Shown: positions 31,736-44,109, numbered from the stretch's first letter. The stretch: 64,000 bases of DNA from Dromiciops gliroides (GCF_019393635.1 NC_057863.1:37798857-37862856); one strand, 5' to 3'. Notes: generated by a model not told the origin, from the sequence alone. Numbers and translations are program-made.

Positions 31736-32419
31736 ACTATTTCTATCTGAGTCGTGGGTTCATGGAGTGTAGGAATGAAACAGATCCTTAGAGATCACTC
31801 GGTCCAATGTCTACAGTTCAGAGATGAAGATTTTGAAGTCCAAAGACCTAATCTATTCTTAAGTGCCTCCCCTTTCTCTCAATCAAATGGTTAAAACAGT
31901 TGCTTTTTAACCATTTTCCCCATTTGGGTGACAACTAGTAGGAGTCCTCTACCAAACTTCTTAAATGAACTGTCCCCCGCCCCTCCAAGATGTTTCTGAG
32001 GTCCTGTTAAAAATTCCTACATGTGGATTTGACCCCAGTAAGAGCATAGTAGGTGTTTGATGCTTTTTTTTTAATGGTGTTAACATTTATGTTAAATTTG
32101 GACTTTCACAGTGAAGGAGATGGCAACTTTTGTGATGAATCCCTGTAGGACTTTGCATCCAGCGATGCACCGCCAAGCCATAACTCACTTGTTTGGAAAG
32201 ATGATGGAAGGTCATCTCTAATGAGAGGGTTACGTTAGAATAATTTTGTAGAGTCATCTAAATGGATATAATTTGGAACAGAAGCTGTTAGACTAAGAAC
32301 TTGATTTCTGATACATGTGCCAATTAATTACTGATTGTGAGTCGAACAGCCATGCATGTATGTCTCATAATTAAAGTATATGTTTGTTGCATCCTAGGCA
32401 TTGTCACTCTTTGTGGCTA
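31736..32419. other. Mostly unassigned; a CR1/L3-like patch at the start
   Basis: At about 31780-31860, ATCCTTAGAGATCACTCGGT resembles a mammalian L3-like repeat. The rest is not recognised. Confidence 0.4.
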
Positions 32420-32535
32420 GATCACTTTCTCCCAGGCATGTTCTATCTAGAGCAGGTTAATATTATTCAGGTACAAATTGGACCAGGTTGCCTGTGAGGT
32501 TCTTTCCAACTGATATTCTGTGAAATATCCAGGGA
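32420..32535 (+). repeat. CR1/L3-type LINE 3' terminus
   Basis: AAATTGGACCAGGTTGCCTG and GGTTCTTTCCAACTGATATT fit the family's 3' terminus. Confidence 0.6.
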
Positions 32536-32639
32536 GTATACTGAAGTACTTCAAAGCATATATTACGCCGTCAGTTTATTGAATAAAATTATGTAAAAAA
32601 GCAGTTGCTTGTGTCTAATGCTTGCACTTTAGTGACTAG

Positions 32640-32815
32640 AGAGCTGGCCTCATGGTAAGGAAAAGTAAGTAAAAATGTACAGTAAGTTACCCACTAATAC
32701 ATATTGGCTGGATGACCCTGGGCAAATCACGACTTTCTGGCGGCTCAGGCTTGTAAATCCATCTGGGTTGGTGGGGAGCCACACAGAAACACACACACAT
32801 ACACACACACACACA
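32640..32815 (+). repeat. MIR-like SINE fragment followed by (CA)n
   Basis: GGCTGGATGACCCTGGGCAA at 32704 is the SINE middle. A CA microsatellite of about 13 units occupies 32789-32815. Confidence 0.65.
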
Positions 32816-33229
32816 TTCTTGAAGTTCAAAAGTTTTAAAATCAAGTCCTATTTCAAAAGAATTTAAAGAGCTCAACTCTTTAAAGAAATTGTACAATCAA
32901 TCAATCCCTTTTTGGTGGTCCCAGGAAAGAAGGCTGGACGTGGGCTTTCCTTGATATCAGGAACTCCCAAGAGAGCAGCTACCCTTTACCAATGAGATGA
33001 TGTTGCTGCACTGAACAGGCCGAGGCACGAGAGAAGTTACTGGCCTTGGGTTTCTTCATCTTTAAGCAATGACTTTTATTTATATATGTGAGACATATCA
33101 ACAATATAATATGTGACCTATATCAATGTACATGACATATGGCATTAACACATGTGACATGTTAGCATATACAGCATGAACATAATTTATGCTCTATGTG
33201 TGTTTATATGTATCTGTGGCACATTCCTC
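32816..33229. other. Unassigned sequence
   Basis: AT-rich, with irregular ATATGTGACAT-type repeats at 33080-33180. No gene is seen. Confidence 0.5.
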
Positions 33230-33400
33230 ACAATAAATGAATCGTGTAAGAAGTACTATCCCCATTTTAAGGAAATAAATTGAGTCTCAGAAAGATTAAG
33301 TGATTTGCCCAAAGTCCTATAACAAGAGACAGCTTCTGGACCTATATCCAGATTTTCTGGCTGTGTTCTTTTCGCTATACCACAACTGTGGAGCCAGATG
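33230..33400 (-). repeat. MIR-like SINE, minus strand
   Basis: ACTATCCCCATTTTAAGGAA, AGATTAAGTGATTTGCCCAA and CTATACCACAACTGTG follow reverse MIR order. Confidence 0.7.
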
Positions 33401-33694
33401 GCTAATTAAACTCCGATCAGAGTGCCTGTCTCTGAGGGTCCTCCAGTCTCCATTTCCAATTACTTTGCTTGCACCAAAAATTAAAAAAATAAAAATTTTT
33501 AAAGAAACCAACTACTTTCTTTTTACAATTTAATTCTGTTTCTCAGACAATTTCCCCATAAAAGACAGAGTTAAAATATTTTCATCAAAGATTGAACAGG
33601 AAAGAGCAGAATAAGGTGAGATTTTAGGAAGAGGCTGTTTGAGCACCAACATTCAAGCTTCCTACAGGGCATTCTATTCAGGTTTTTCACACTG

Positions 33695-33696
<2 letters not shown>

Positions 33697-33727
<31 letters not shown>
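33697..33727. repeat. (GT)n microsatellite
   Basis: About 15 GT units. Confidence 0.97.
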
Positions 33728-33729
<2 letters not shown>

Positions 33730-35245
33730 TTAAGATGAATAATGGAAGCTAGTAAAATTGATGGGCCAATCCTTTTGTTGGAGCAGTTATGAAATGAAAA
33801 GACAAAAATCTACAAGTAAAAGTTATGGGGGGAAAAAACCCTAACATTTCTCAAACAATAAAAAAATGAAGTTTCCCGGCCATTTAAATTTGTCTCCAGT
33901 GTCATGAATATTAGATCAGATTTAAAAAAACAAAAACCAAAAAACCCATTGATGGTTTCATAAGGCAGCCCCATTTTTGATAAGCTCTGTCAGGACTGCT
34001 GTAAATATCAAAAAGATTTATGAATTAATTTTCATTCCTAAATGATAAAACCTCCGGCACATCCCAAGTTTCAGCCTCACAGTTAAACTACATGTTTCTT
34101 TAGCATTCAAGACGCTCCCCATATTTTAGTGCAAAGATTAATGGGAAATGTATTTTTCTGATGGAAAGAACAATAACATAGTCCTGGTAATTGGCCTTTA
34201 GGGGCATTATGGCAGAATATGATAGACTCCTTTTTTTGGTCTATAGTAACAGAATGGGGGTGGGGTGGGGTAGGGCGGGGGTGCAGTTTTACCTTGGATA
34301 TGCTCTTAATCATTGACTTTCACTGTTATAGGTTATCCATGAGGAAAGCACGATTTTTATAGATGGGAAACCATGCATTTGTATAGCTTTTAATAAACTA
34401 ATTTCCTCCCAACTGTGCTATGGGCACATAGGTATTGATCATCTATGATTATTAAGTGTGGACCAGACCTGCTATTTCTTGAATATAAAGTGAGTGTTCC
34501 ATTATGAGAAAACTTCCTCTGCTGACACAAATCAGCATCTCTACACCTCCAGTTATCCTCAGTTTGAGATTAAATCCCAAGTCCCTAGGTCAGGCTGATG
34601 CTGTCCTCTGTGGCTTGCTTATTTCTTTTTCCGGGATGAACCAATGATTCCTTTGGTGCAGGGAGCTCCCCGGTGAGAAATTGACTGTCATCAAAGCACA
34701 TTGGCAACTTTTCTGCAATTCAGCGTCTTAGTGGTTTGGGGGCATGGAGAGGTCAAGGGTCAGGGTCAGGTCTTGAACCCTAGTCATCCTGAATTTGGGA
34801 TTTACTAAGCTAGTCTGACTCTATACTATCAGCATTGTTGGAGCACTTGAACTAGATCTTCTTGACTCTGAGGACAGTTTTCTGTCCAATGGACGGGTAT
34901 GCTGGAGCTAGCTCCTGCCTCTGGTTGTTAAATTTCCAGAGAGGTTCATGGTGGATGCGTATGTATAAGATGCATTACAGTAAGTGACTCATAGAATGGA
35001 CTGTGATGGAGGGTTTCTGTCTATTTCATGGGAAGGGGTTCCCACCTAATGATATCATAAAGACTTTAAAGTATGTCCTCCCTCTGATGTCTATACCCTA
35101 ACCATCATCTTCATCTTCCCCTTTCCCCTACCCCCACCCTGCCCCAGGGCTGCTGGCTCTGACAGGTGAGTTTTTACCTTACCTTGGGAAGATGGTGGGC
35201 TATTTCCCAGAGGTCTCCATGCTTTGCACACAAGAGCCCTCCTCT
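33728..35245. other. Unassigned sequence
   Basis: No gene or clear repeat. A G-rich strand patch lies at 34255-34282 (GGGGGTGGGGTGGGG type). The segment 33950-34110 has a non-repetitive look that might be conserved non-coding DNA. Confidence 0.4.
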
Positions 35246-35249
35246 CCCT

Positions 35250-35485
35250 TTGGGGGCTCCCCTTTATGTACCTTTCCCCCTTCTTGAACATAGGGACTGC
35301 CTTGCTTGTGTGCATTTGTATCATTGTATTTGCACATTTTAAGCCCTTGATCAATGTTCTATCTGTCTAGTATGTTTTGGGCACTGTTTCTGTAGAGGAT
35401 ATAGAGACAAATGTAAAGAAACTACATTGCCTCAAGGGGCTTACATCTTCTGGGGATAGAACATAGACACGGATAAAAAATATTA
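35250..35485 (+). repeat. L2-like 3' end followed by a piece of the long dispersed repeat
   Basis: CATAGGGACTGCCTTGCTTG and AAGCCCTTGATCAATGTTCT resemble an L2 end. GTTTTGGGCACTGTTTCTGT and CCTCAAGGGGCTTACATCTT belong to the dispersed repeat. 35486-36080 is unassigned and has a T-run at 35811-35827. Confidence 0.5.
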
Positions 35486-36079
35486 TCTTAATTTAGAACA
35501 ATAATATTTAGTCATTAAATAATTTCAAAAACAACAGTGCTGAAACTACCAGAAAAAATGGGGTGTGTGGGTGGGGAGGGGTTTGGGGGAAGATTATATA
35601 ACCACATAATGAAAATAAAGTTTTATTAAAAAAACTGAGCTTTTCTGTCACTTTTCAAAAGGATTATTACCCCACTCACAACATCTATGTGAGTAAGAAA
35701 AGTGGATTTCTTATAAACCCGAGGCATCTTTAAGCTTTCTCTTGGCTCTATTTATGATGTCAAAAAGATAAGACAATTCAATCAGTTATTTTCTCTTGAT
35801 CACAACTGGATTTTTTTTTTTTTTTTTACTTTTCGAATGACCACTTGGAGTTCATGTGAATATGCCAAAACAAAAAGAAAACACTATTGCCTGCCCCTCT
35901 CTCCTTGCCTGGACTGAGAAAGTAAATCAGATCAGAGAATAATAAACAGGACAGCACAGCACAGACAAATTATGGACAAATGGCTCTGATTCAGAGACAT
36001 CACTGCTTCGGGCATTGTAGATACTGACCAGCAGTTTCATGGTTTTCCATCTGTTAGAGCTACTCCCTTGTTCTGTTTC

Positions 36080-36082
<3 letters not shown>

Positions 36083-36136
<54 letters not shown>
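36083..36136. repeat. (GT)n microsatellite
   Basis: About 25 GT units with one interruption near the end. Frames through it are artefacts. Confidence 0.97.
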
Positions 36137-36149
36137 GCTGGATGGCATT

Positions 36150-36522
36150 GTGAGAGATGGGGGTGGGGTAGGGAGGGAGCAGTGTGTTCTCAGAAAAAAG
36201 TGTTTATCCTGTTTTTGTTATTTAACTTTAGGGATACCTGCATCCTGTTTTTGTTTGCTTAACTTTTCCTTCCCTGTTCTCTGACTGGGTTAGATGTCTG
36301 AGTAGATTGTACCTCTCAAAGGCCAGCCAATGGGAATCAGATGGGGTGGGAGGGGGGTGTTGTGTTAGAAATGTATATAAGGTTTATTTCTGAGCTTGTG
36401 CGGGTACACTTGCCATATTCAGATGTGTGCCCTTTCTTGAGAAAGAAAGAAATTCTGTTGTTTTTTTTTTCCTACTTCCACTTCCTGTCTCCAGGTATTT
36501 ATTTTGAGTAGGCGGTCATTTG
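36150..36522 (+). mobile_element. Probable solo LTR fossil
   Basis: CCAGCCAATGGG near 36322, a TATA-like GTATATAAGG near 36373, then GTGCCCTTTCTTGAGAAAGA and an ending TTTTGAGTAGGCGGTCATTT are in LTR order. The last part resembles the end of the LTR-like segment at 15098. No interior is attached. Confidence 0.45.
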
Positions 36523-36639
36523 TCCCACTCAGCATCCATAGGTATATATGTTTATGCTTTCATGACTACCCATTCTCATTGGTGTGGTGATCTCTCCACC
36601 ATCTGTGCACAAAAGGATGATAGTAATTACAGTAGCCAC

Positions 36640-36825
36640 AAGTCCCATTTCTATAGAGTCATAAAGTTTACAAATTATTTTCTGTACAAGCCTGTGAGGG
36701 AGAGAGTACTAGTAATTTTATTATCAGATGAGGAAAGGGAGGCTCTAAGAGGCAACTCTCCAAATGATACAACTGGTTAAGCGAGAAAATCTAGGATTTG
36801 AACTCAGGTCTTCCTGACTCAGTGC
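36640..36825 (-). repeat. MIR-like SINE, minus strand
   Basis: AAGTTTACAAATTATTTTCT, GATGAGGAAAGGGAGGCTCT and GGATTTGAACTCAGGTCTTC are in reverse MIR order. Confidence 0.75.
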
Positions 36826-37105
36826 AGTTATTTTTCAATTGTACCTGACTCTTTGTGACCCCCAGTTGGGGTTTTCTTGGCAAAGATGCTGGGGTGGTTT
36901 ACCATTTCCTTCTCTAGCTCTTTTCACAGACAAGAAACTGATATAAACAGGGTGAAGTGACTTGCCTAGAGTCATCCAGCTATTAAGTGTCTGAGGCCAG
37001 ATTCGAACTGAGGAAGATGAATTTTCCTGACTCCAGGCCTGACCCATACTCCATGCACTATGGCGCCCCCTAGCTGCTCAACAGCAACAGCAACAGCAAC
37101 AAGAA
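36826..37105 (-). repeat. Long SINE (AAGAAAACCCC-tail type), minus strand
   Basis: TGACTCTTTGTGACCCCCAG, GGGGTTTTCTTGGCAAAGAT and GGTTTACCATTTCCTTCTCT are the reversed tail. TGACTTGCCTAGAGTCATCC and GGCGCCCCCTAGCTGCTC are the reversed head. A CAACAG tract (37080-37100) follows. Confidence 0.85.
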
Positions 37106-38071
37106 ACTTCCTGACTCCCCGTCCAGTCCAAGTCTCTATATACTGTGCCACACTAGCTCAGTACTTTCTATATCAGTGTCGAGGATTAAGATCATTAATA
37201 CTAAGTGTGCTGTCCTAATGTAATCTTCCTTAACATCTTTATCATTACAGCAAATAACCAAGTCGTCTTTACAACCATCCACTGTGGGTAGCATCGTTCC
37301 AATTTCAGTAAAACTGCATTATCACCAAGTGTTTATTTACTGGGCTGAGAAGTGAAACAGCAGAACCAAAAAGACATTGAAATTATACCCTGCTTGCACA
37401 ATGTGGAAATATTAACTGATCCAATGCCAAGCAGTCTCAATGCTCAAATGCAAAATTAGTTTCTTCCTCATAAGCAGAAGACAACCACCCCATTTCCCTA
37501 GTTAGCTCTAAGGGCATAAGAAGAGAAACAGTTTTCCAAAACAGACATTTCTGAACTTCATTTGCCAGACACATCCGAACTGGACCATGTGGTTAGATAG
37601 CTTTGTTTACCAGCTGCCAGTCAGTTGGAATGACGGCTGGTCCCCCGGAGGTGGGATGGACTTTCTGGGATTCAAGCAACCACATTCATATGTCAAGTGG
37701 CAAAGGCAAAGCTTACAGATTTATCTCAGCATGGAGGGTTTGCAAGACACAACCATCCTTTGTAAGAGAAAACTGGTAATTCACTTGATTTATTTTACAG
37801 CTGTCCAGATCCATATTCTTTCATATACAAGGGCTTTTAGAGTGTTACAAAGTACCCTAATGGAGGGAAATAATTCTGTTTGTACCCTAATACTAATAAG
37901 TCACTATCATGGGAGGTGAAGGGCTGAAATCATCATAACTATTTAGATTCATGTATCTTGCAGGTAGGTGCATGGAATCTTTGAGAAGGAAAATATATGT
38001 ATATGTATACATATATGCATATATACACATGGGCTATACATATACATAATATATGTGCATATGTATATATG
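37106..38071. other. Unassigned sequence
   Basis: No gene is recognised. A frame at 37587-37919 has no family signature. A TATG/CATA-rich patch lies at 37996-38070. Confidence 0.45.
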
Positions 38072-38620
38072 TGTTGTCATGATTGAAATTAAGGTAAATT
38101 GAGACAGGGTTCTAAGCATGATCAATTTATTAGTTAAGCTAGCAATAACCAATAAATTGGGTCAGTGACCTTTCTCTAAGATCAGGGTTGACCGATTCTT
38201 TTATAATAATTAGCAATATGACAGAACAAAATTTCCAGCCCTATAAATGTGTCTTCTTCTGGTTGGCCTGACATTACATCATGGCAATCCCAATTTGTAG
38301 ACATTTTAATGAGGAGGTAGGTTAAGAGTTACATCAGCCCTGCCCCAATACTTACTCTCCAGTGGATGGGAGTAATTTTCAGATGATAGGATTAGGATGA
38401 AGATGGGGATATAGCTTTCAATGTCTTAGATGGAATCAACTTGAATTAGAGTCAAGTGAGTAAAGGGTGAAGTTACAAGAACAATAACAGAGATTCAGTT
38501 CACAATAGGATTGGATACTGAGTGGAAGCAAGTAAGTGTAAGACAACATTTGGCCTTTAGTCAAGTTTCTCTGGGATGTAGGTGAGGAGTGAAATTACAA
38601 AGGTAAAGAGTGTGAATTTA
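38072..38620 (-). mobile_element. LTR-like fossil, minus strand
   Basis: Read on the minus strand, TATAAAAGAATCGG (near 38190-38204) is followed by AATAAATTGATCATGC (near 38117-38133). The segment ends with ATCATGACAACA at 38072. That is LTR order. The upstream edge is uncertain and no interior is recognised. Confidence 0.45.
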
Positions 38621-39094
38621 CAAGTTTTCTGAGAGTGCTAAGCCAATGTTGGCTTGATTAAGTTTTAAAAATATAATTAAAATCAATTTTAAATTATACA
38701 TACATAGATGTGTGCATGTGTGTGTATATATATATATATATGTATATATATAACTTGCTAGAGAGAGGAAAAGATAGTAAAAAGTTTGAGAGACAAAATT
38801 TCTGGGTAATTAATCATTTTTTAATCATGTTAGCATATAATTTAAAAAAGGAGTCAGTGACATTCTTGAATGCCAAAGATTCCTCATGGAAACCACTCAA
38901 TGTTTATGTGCCCTTGGAAGAGTGGGTGTTCCTGAGAGTGACTATCAACAATGATTGGTTAACAAGTAATTGAGAGAATTAGTATTATAATGAGATGTGG
39001 GCTTATTCTAACTAGGGTCTGGGGGATTTGACTGATAACCCAGTCTTGGTCAAAGAGACTTATCTAAAAAAACTATTACAATAGAGAGAAAGAA
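38621..39094. other. Unassigned, probably repeat-derived
   Basis: A TA-rich patch lies at 38720-38752. The stretch 38760-39060 lacks any known signature. Confidence 0.35.
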
Positions 39095-39659
39095 GGGAGG
39101 GGTGAACATTGTTGATTCAAAGAGGGAATAATATATATGTTCAGTTGGATAAAGAAACTTAGCTTATTCTTTAGGGAAGTAAAAGGGTAAGGGGAACAGG
39201 GGGAGGACTGATAGAAGGGAGGGCAAAAGCAGGGGAGAAAGGGGTAAAGAAAAGAGAGAGGGACTGATAAAAGGGAGGGCAGATTGGGGGAGGCAGGGGT
39301 AAGAAGCAAAACTTTGGTGAGGAGGAATAGGGTGAAAGAAGGGGGGAAAGTACAAAGGGGGTAAATATAATGGAGGGGAATAGACAGTAACAATGATTGT
39401 GAATGTGAATGGTATGAACTCTGCCATAAAACAGAAGTGAATAGCAGAGTGGATTAAAAACCAGAATCCTACAATATGCTGTTTATAAGAAACACATTTG
39501 AAGCAGAGAGATACACACAGAGTAAAGGTAAAAGGTTGAAGCAGAATATATTATGCTTCAGCTAAAGTAAAAAAAAAAGCAGGGGTAGCAATCCTCATCT
39601 CAGACAAAGCAAAAGCAAAAATAGATCTAATTAAAAGAGAAAAGGAAGGAAACTACATC

Positions 39660-40487
39660 TTGCTAAAAGGTTCTATAGATAATGAAGTAATATCCATACT
39701 AAACATGTATGCGCCAAATGGTATAGCATCCAAAGTCTTAGAGGAGAAGTTAAATGAGTTACAAGAGGAAATAGACAGCAAAATTGTACTAGTAGGGGAT
39801 CTGAATCTTTCTCTCTCAGAATTAGATAAACCTAGCCACAAAATAAATAAGAAAGAAGTTAAAGAGGTGAATAAAATGTTAGAAAAGTTAGACATGGTAG
39901 ATGTCTGGAGAAAATTGAATGGGGATAGAAAGGAATATACCTTTTTCTCAGTAGTACATGGCACATATTCAAAAACTGACCATGTATTAGGACACAAAAA
40001 CCTCATAGTCCAATGTAGAAAGGCAGAAATAGTAAATGCATCCTTCTCAGATCATGATGCAAAAAAAATTACATGTAATGAAGAGCCATGGAAAGGTAGG
40101 CTGAAAATTAATTGGAAACTAAATAATTTCATTCTAAAGAATGAGTGGGTCAAACAACAAATCATAGAAACAATCAATAACTTCATCCACGACAATGACA
40201 ATAATGAGACAATATACCAAAATCTATGGGATGCAGCCAAAGCAGTGCTTAGGCAAAATTTTATATCTCTATATGCTTACATCAATAAAAAAGAGAAAGA
40301 AGAGACCAATGAATTGGGCATGCAACTTAAAAAGCTAGAAAAAGGACAAATTAAAATTCCCCAATTAAATACTAAATTAGAAATCCTGAAAATTAAAGGA
40401 AAAATTAATAAAATTGAAAGGAAGAAAACTATAGAATTAATCAATGAAACTAAGAGCTGGTTTTATGGAAAAAAACCAACAAAATAG
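39660..40487 (+). pseudogene. L1 ORF2 endonuclease block
   Basis: This is the C-terminal part of the AP-like endonuclease plus the linker. LNMYAPN, VGDLN and TDHVLG correspond to the catalytic-core motifs of L1 endonuclease. The open frame continues upstream to 39540 and stops at 40485. It is part of a dead L1 copy. Confidence 0.9.
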
Positions 40488-40551
40488 ATAAAATATTGGT
40501 TAATTTGATTTAAAAAAAAGAAAGAAGAAAAACAAATTACCAGTATCAAAA

Positions 40552-41196
40552 ATGAAAAGGGTGATGCTACCCCCAAATGAAGTGGAAACTAAAGCAATAA
40601 TTAGGAACTATTTTGCCCAACTGAATGCCAATAAATTTGACAATCTAAATGAAATGGATACATATTTACAAAAATACAAACTGCCCAGGCTAACTGAAGA
40701 GGAAATAAAATCCTTAAATAAGCCCATATTAGAAAAAGAAATTGAACAAGCCATTCATGAACTCCCTAAGAAAAAGTCCCCAGGGCCAGATGGGTTTACA
40801 AGCGAATTCTACCAAACATTTAAAGAACAATTAATTCCAATATTATACAAATTATGTGGAAAAATAGGTGAAGAAGGAGTCCTACCAAATTCATTTTATG
40901 ACACAAATATGGTGGTGATACCAAAACCAGGCAGAGCAAAACCAGAGAAAGAAAATTATAGACCAATTTCCCTAATGAATATTGATGCTAAAATCTTAAA
41001 TAAGATATTAGCAAGGAGATTACAGCAAGTGATCACCAGGATAATACACTACGACCAGGTGGGATTTATACCAGGAATGCAGGGCTGGTTCAACATTAGG
41101 AAAACTATTAACATAATCAACCACATCAATAAGAAAACCAACCAAAATCATATGGTTATCTCAATAGATGCAGAGAAAGCTTTTGACAAAATATAG
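40552..41196 (+). pseudogene. L1 ORF2 reverse transcriptase, N-terminal block
   Basis: It contains [67 protein letters not shown] and [13 protein letters not shown]. These are conserved RT blocks 1-3, and the first catalytic aspartate is kept. The frame then stops just short of the usual continuation. Confidence 0.95.
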
Positions 41197-41321
41197 CACC
41201 TATTCCTAATAAAAACACTAGAGAGCTTAGGAATAGGTGGAACTTAAGCATAATCTACCTAAAACCATCAGCAAGCATTATATGTAATGGAGATAAATTA
41301 GAGGCGTTCCCAATAACATCA

Positions 41322-41957
41322 GTGGTGAAACAGGGATATCCATTATCACCTCTATTATTTAATATTGTACTAGAAATGTTAGCTGTAGCAATCAGAGAAG
41401 AAAAAGGAATTAAAATAGGCAAGGAGGAAACAAAACTATCACTCTTTGCAGATGATATGATGGTATACATAGAGAATCCTAGAGCATCAACTCAAAAATT
41501 ACTTGAAACAATTAACAACTTTAGTAAAGTAGCAGCATGTAAAATAAATCCACATAAATCATCAGCATTTCTACACATGACCAACAAAGTCAAGCAGTAA
41601 GAGATAGAAAGAGAAATTCCATTTAAAGTAATGGTAGACAATATAAAATACTTGGGAGTCTACTTGTCAACACAAACCCAGGAATTCTATGAACATAATT
41701 GCAAAACACTTTTCACACAAATCAAATCAGATCTAAATAATTGGAAAACTATCCGTTGCTCATGGATGGGCCAAGCTAATATAATAAAAATGACAATTCT
41801 ACCTAAATTAATGTACCTATTCAGTGCCACACCAATCAGACTACCTAAAAATTATTTTATAGAGCTAGACAAAATAATAACAAAATTAATCTGGAAAAAC
41901 AAAAGGTCAAGAATATCAAGGGAACTAATGAAAAAAATGCACAGGAAGGTGGGTTAG
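41322..41957 (+). pseudogene. L1 ORF2 reverse transcriptase, C-terminal block
   Basis: [17 protein letters not shown] and LFADDMMVY (FADD catalytic pair intact) are followed by a stop at about 41598. In the same frame the thumb region then reads IKYLGVYLS and WKTIRCSWMGQANIIKM. Confidence 0.93.
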
Positions 41958-42194
41958 CTGTACCAAATCTGAAGCTCTACTATAAAGCAGCAGTCATCAA
42001 AACTATCTGGTACTGGCTAAGAAATAGAGTGGAGGATCAATGGAATAGGGTAGGCACAGGAGACACGGTAGTAAATGACTTTAGTAATATACTGTTTCAT
42101 AAACCCAAAGACTCCAGCTTCTGGGATAGGAACTCAGTATTTGACAAAAACTGCTGGGAAAACTGGAAAATAGTATGGCAGAAATTAGGCATAG

Positions 42195-42373
42195 TGGGCA
42201 GCTAGGTGGCACAGTGGGTAAAGCACTGGCCCTGGATTCAGGAGGACTTGAGTTCAAATCCGGCCTCAAGACACTTGACACTTACTAGCTGTGTGACCCT
42301 GGGCAAGTCACTTAACCCTCATTGCCCTACAAAAATAAACAAACAAACAAACAAATAAAAGAAAAAAAGAAAA
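42195..42373 (+). repeat. WSINE1-like SINE inserted in the L1, perfect target duplication
   Basis: GGGCAGCTAGGTGGCACAGT through AACCCTCATTGCCC with an A-rich CAAA/TAAA tail. GAAATTAGGCATAG occurs at 42181-42194 and 42374-42387, identical over 14 bases. Confidence 0.96.
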
Positions 42374-42594
42374 GAAATTAGGCATAGACCAACATCTTAC
42401 ACCTTATACTAAAATAAAGTCAAAATGGTACATGATTTAGACATAAAAGGTGATACCATAGGTAAATTAGGAGAGTAAGGAATAGTTTACCTTTCAGATC
42501 TTTGGAAAGGAGAACAGTTTATGACCAAACAAGAGATAGAGAATATTATGAAATTTGAAATGGATGATCTGGATTACATTAAATTAAAAAGTTT

Positions 42595-43377
42595 TTGTAC
42601 AAACAGAAAAAAAATGCATCCAAAATTAGAAGGGAGGCAGAAAGCTGGGAAACAATTTTGATGGCCAGTACTTCTGATAAAGGCCTCATTTCTAAAATAT
42701 ATTGGGAACTAAATCAAATTTATGAGAATCCAAGTCATTCCCCAATTGAGAAATGGTCAAAGGACATGAACAGGCAGTTTTCTGATGAAGAAATCAAAGC
42801 TATCTATTGCTATATGAAAAAATGCTCTAAATCACTATTGATTAGAGAGATGCAAATTAAAACAACTCTGACATACCACCTGAAACCTATCAGATTGGCT
42901 AATATGACAAAAAATGAAAATAATAAATGTTGGAGAAGCTGTGGAAAAATTGCATCACTAATGCATTATTGGTGGAGCTGTGAACTGATCCAACCATTCT
43001 GGAGAGCAATTTGGAATCATGCCCAAAGGGCTATAATGCTGTGCGGACCATTTCACCCAGCAATACCACTTTGGGGTCTTTTTCCCAAAGAGATCATGGA
43101 AAGGGGAGAGGGACTCACATGTACAAAAATATTTATAGCTGCACTTTTTGTGGTGGCAAGGAATTGGAAATTATGGGGCTGCCCATCAATTGAGGAATGG
43201 CTGAACAAGTTGTGGTATAGGAATGTAATGGAATTCTATTGTGCTGTAAGAAATGATGAGCAGGCAGATTTCAGAGAAACCTGGAAGCACTTGCATGAAC
43301 TGATGATGAGTGAGATGAGCAGAACCAGGAGAACATTGTACACAGTATCATCAACATTATGTGTTGAACAACTGTGA
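42595..43377 (+). pseudogene. L1 ORF2 C-terminal domain
   Basis: A 260-codon open stretch with [49 protein letters not shown] and [17 protein letters not shown] (the cysteine-rich region) and KIFIAALFVVARNWK. It is the best-preserved block of this L1. Confidence 0.93.
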
Positions 43378-43696
43378 TAGACTTGATTCTTCTCAGCAAT
43401 ACAACGGTACAATATAGAAGGAAAAGGCTCTCCAAATCCAGGAGAAAAAAAAAGAACTGTGAAATATGGATGAAGATTGAACCATACTATTGCTATTGTT
43501 TTTGGTGCTATCGTTTTTCTTTTTTGAGGTTTTTCCTTTTTGCTCTGACTCTTCTCTTATAACATGACTAATGCAGAAATATGTTTAATGTTATTGTACA
43601 TATATAACCTATATCAGATTACTTGCTGTCTTGGGGAGGGAGGGAGGGAAAAAATTTGAAACTATAAATTTTATAAAAACAAATGTTGAAAACTAA

Positions 43697-43735
43697 AAAA
43701 AGAGAGAGAGGGAGGGAGGGAGGGAGGGAGGGAGG

Positions 43736-43798
<63 letters not shown>
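43697..43798. repeat. (GGGA)n/(GA)n microsatellite after the L1 tail
   Basis: GAGA, then GGGA repeats, then GA repeats, directly after the L1 3' end, possibly grown from its A-rich tail. Confidence 0.95.
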
Positions 43799-43800
<2 letters not shown>

Positions 43801-44109
43801 ATCTATACACATATTACCCTGTCTAGGGTAATCTAGACAAAGAGAGAGTCCACTTTTCCCCATACCTGTCTGAGTAAAAACAATGGGCCAGTATTCATCA
43901 ATTCACCTTCAATAAAATTTCTTTACCTTTTCAACAGAGATGTTGTCCCTCTCATTATCAGCCCCGTACTTCAAAGGCTTCCTGAATAACCTACAAGGGC
44001 TGATTTCTGAATGAGGAAGTAGAAAAGGGGCAAAACTTTAGTCAATAATTGGTTAATATAAGAGAGAAATAACCATTTCTCTCAGTGCCTTTATTCTGCA
44101 TTCATACCA
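43799..44109. other. Unassigned sequence
   Basis: Nothing recognised. A palindromic TCTAGGGTAATCTAGA-like patch lies at 43822-43838. Confidence 0.5.

Larger units (their letters stand above)
39095..43695 (+). mobile_element. 5'-truncated L1 LINE with recognisable ORF2, plus strand
   Basis: A purine-rich 5' part (39170-39380, with an imperfect repeat of about 60 bp) leads to ORF2. The endonuclease part is readable (AGVAILIS near 39580; VGDLNLSLSELD near 39800; TYSKTDHVLG near 39965), open from 39540 after a TGA at 39537. Reverse transcriptase follows in other frames (40552-41196: [42 protein letters not shown]; 41322-41957: FADDMM at 41445-41462). The C-terminal part is at 42595-43377 (YWWSCELIQPFWRAIWNHAQ, LFVVARNWK). 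Several frame changes and stops separate these blocks, so the copy is inactive. ORF1 is absent. The 3' UTR has CAGATTACTTGCTGTCTTGG and a GGGAGGGAGGGA tract and ends near 43695. Confidence 0.95.

Noticed and set aside
37587-37919. A 110-codon plus-strand frame
   Set aside because: No family signature or composition change against the surrounding AT-rich DNA.
39076-39427. Minus-strand frames of about 90-105 codons rich in Pro, Leu and Ser
   Set aside because: They read the reverse of the purine-rich 5' part of the L1 and carry no domain.
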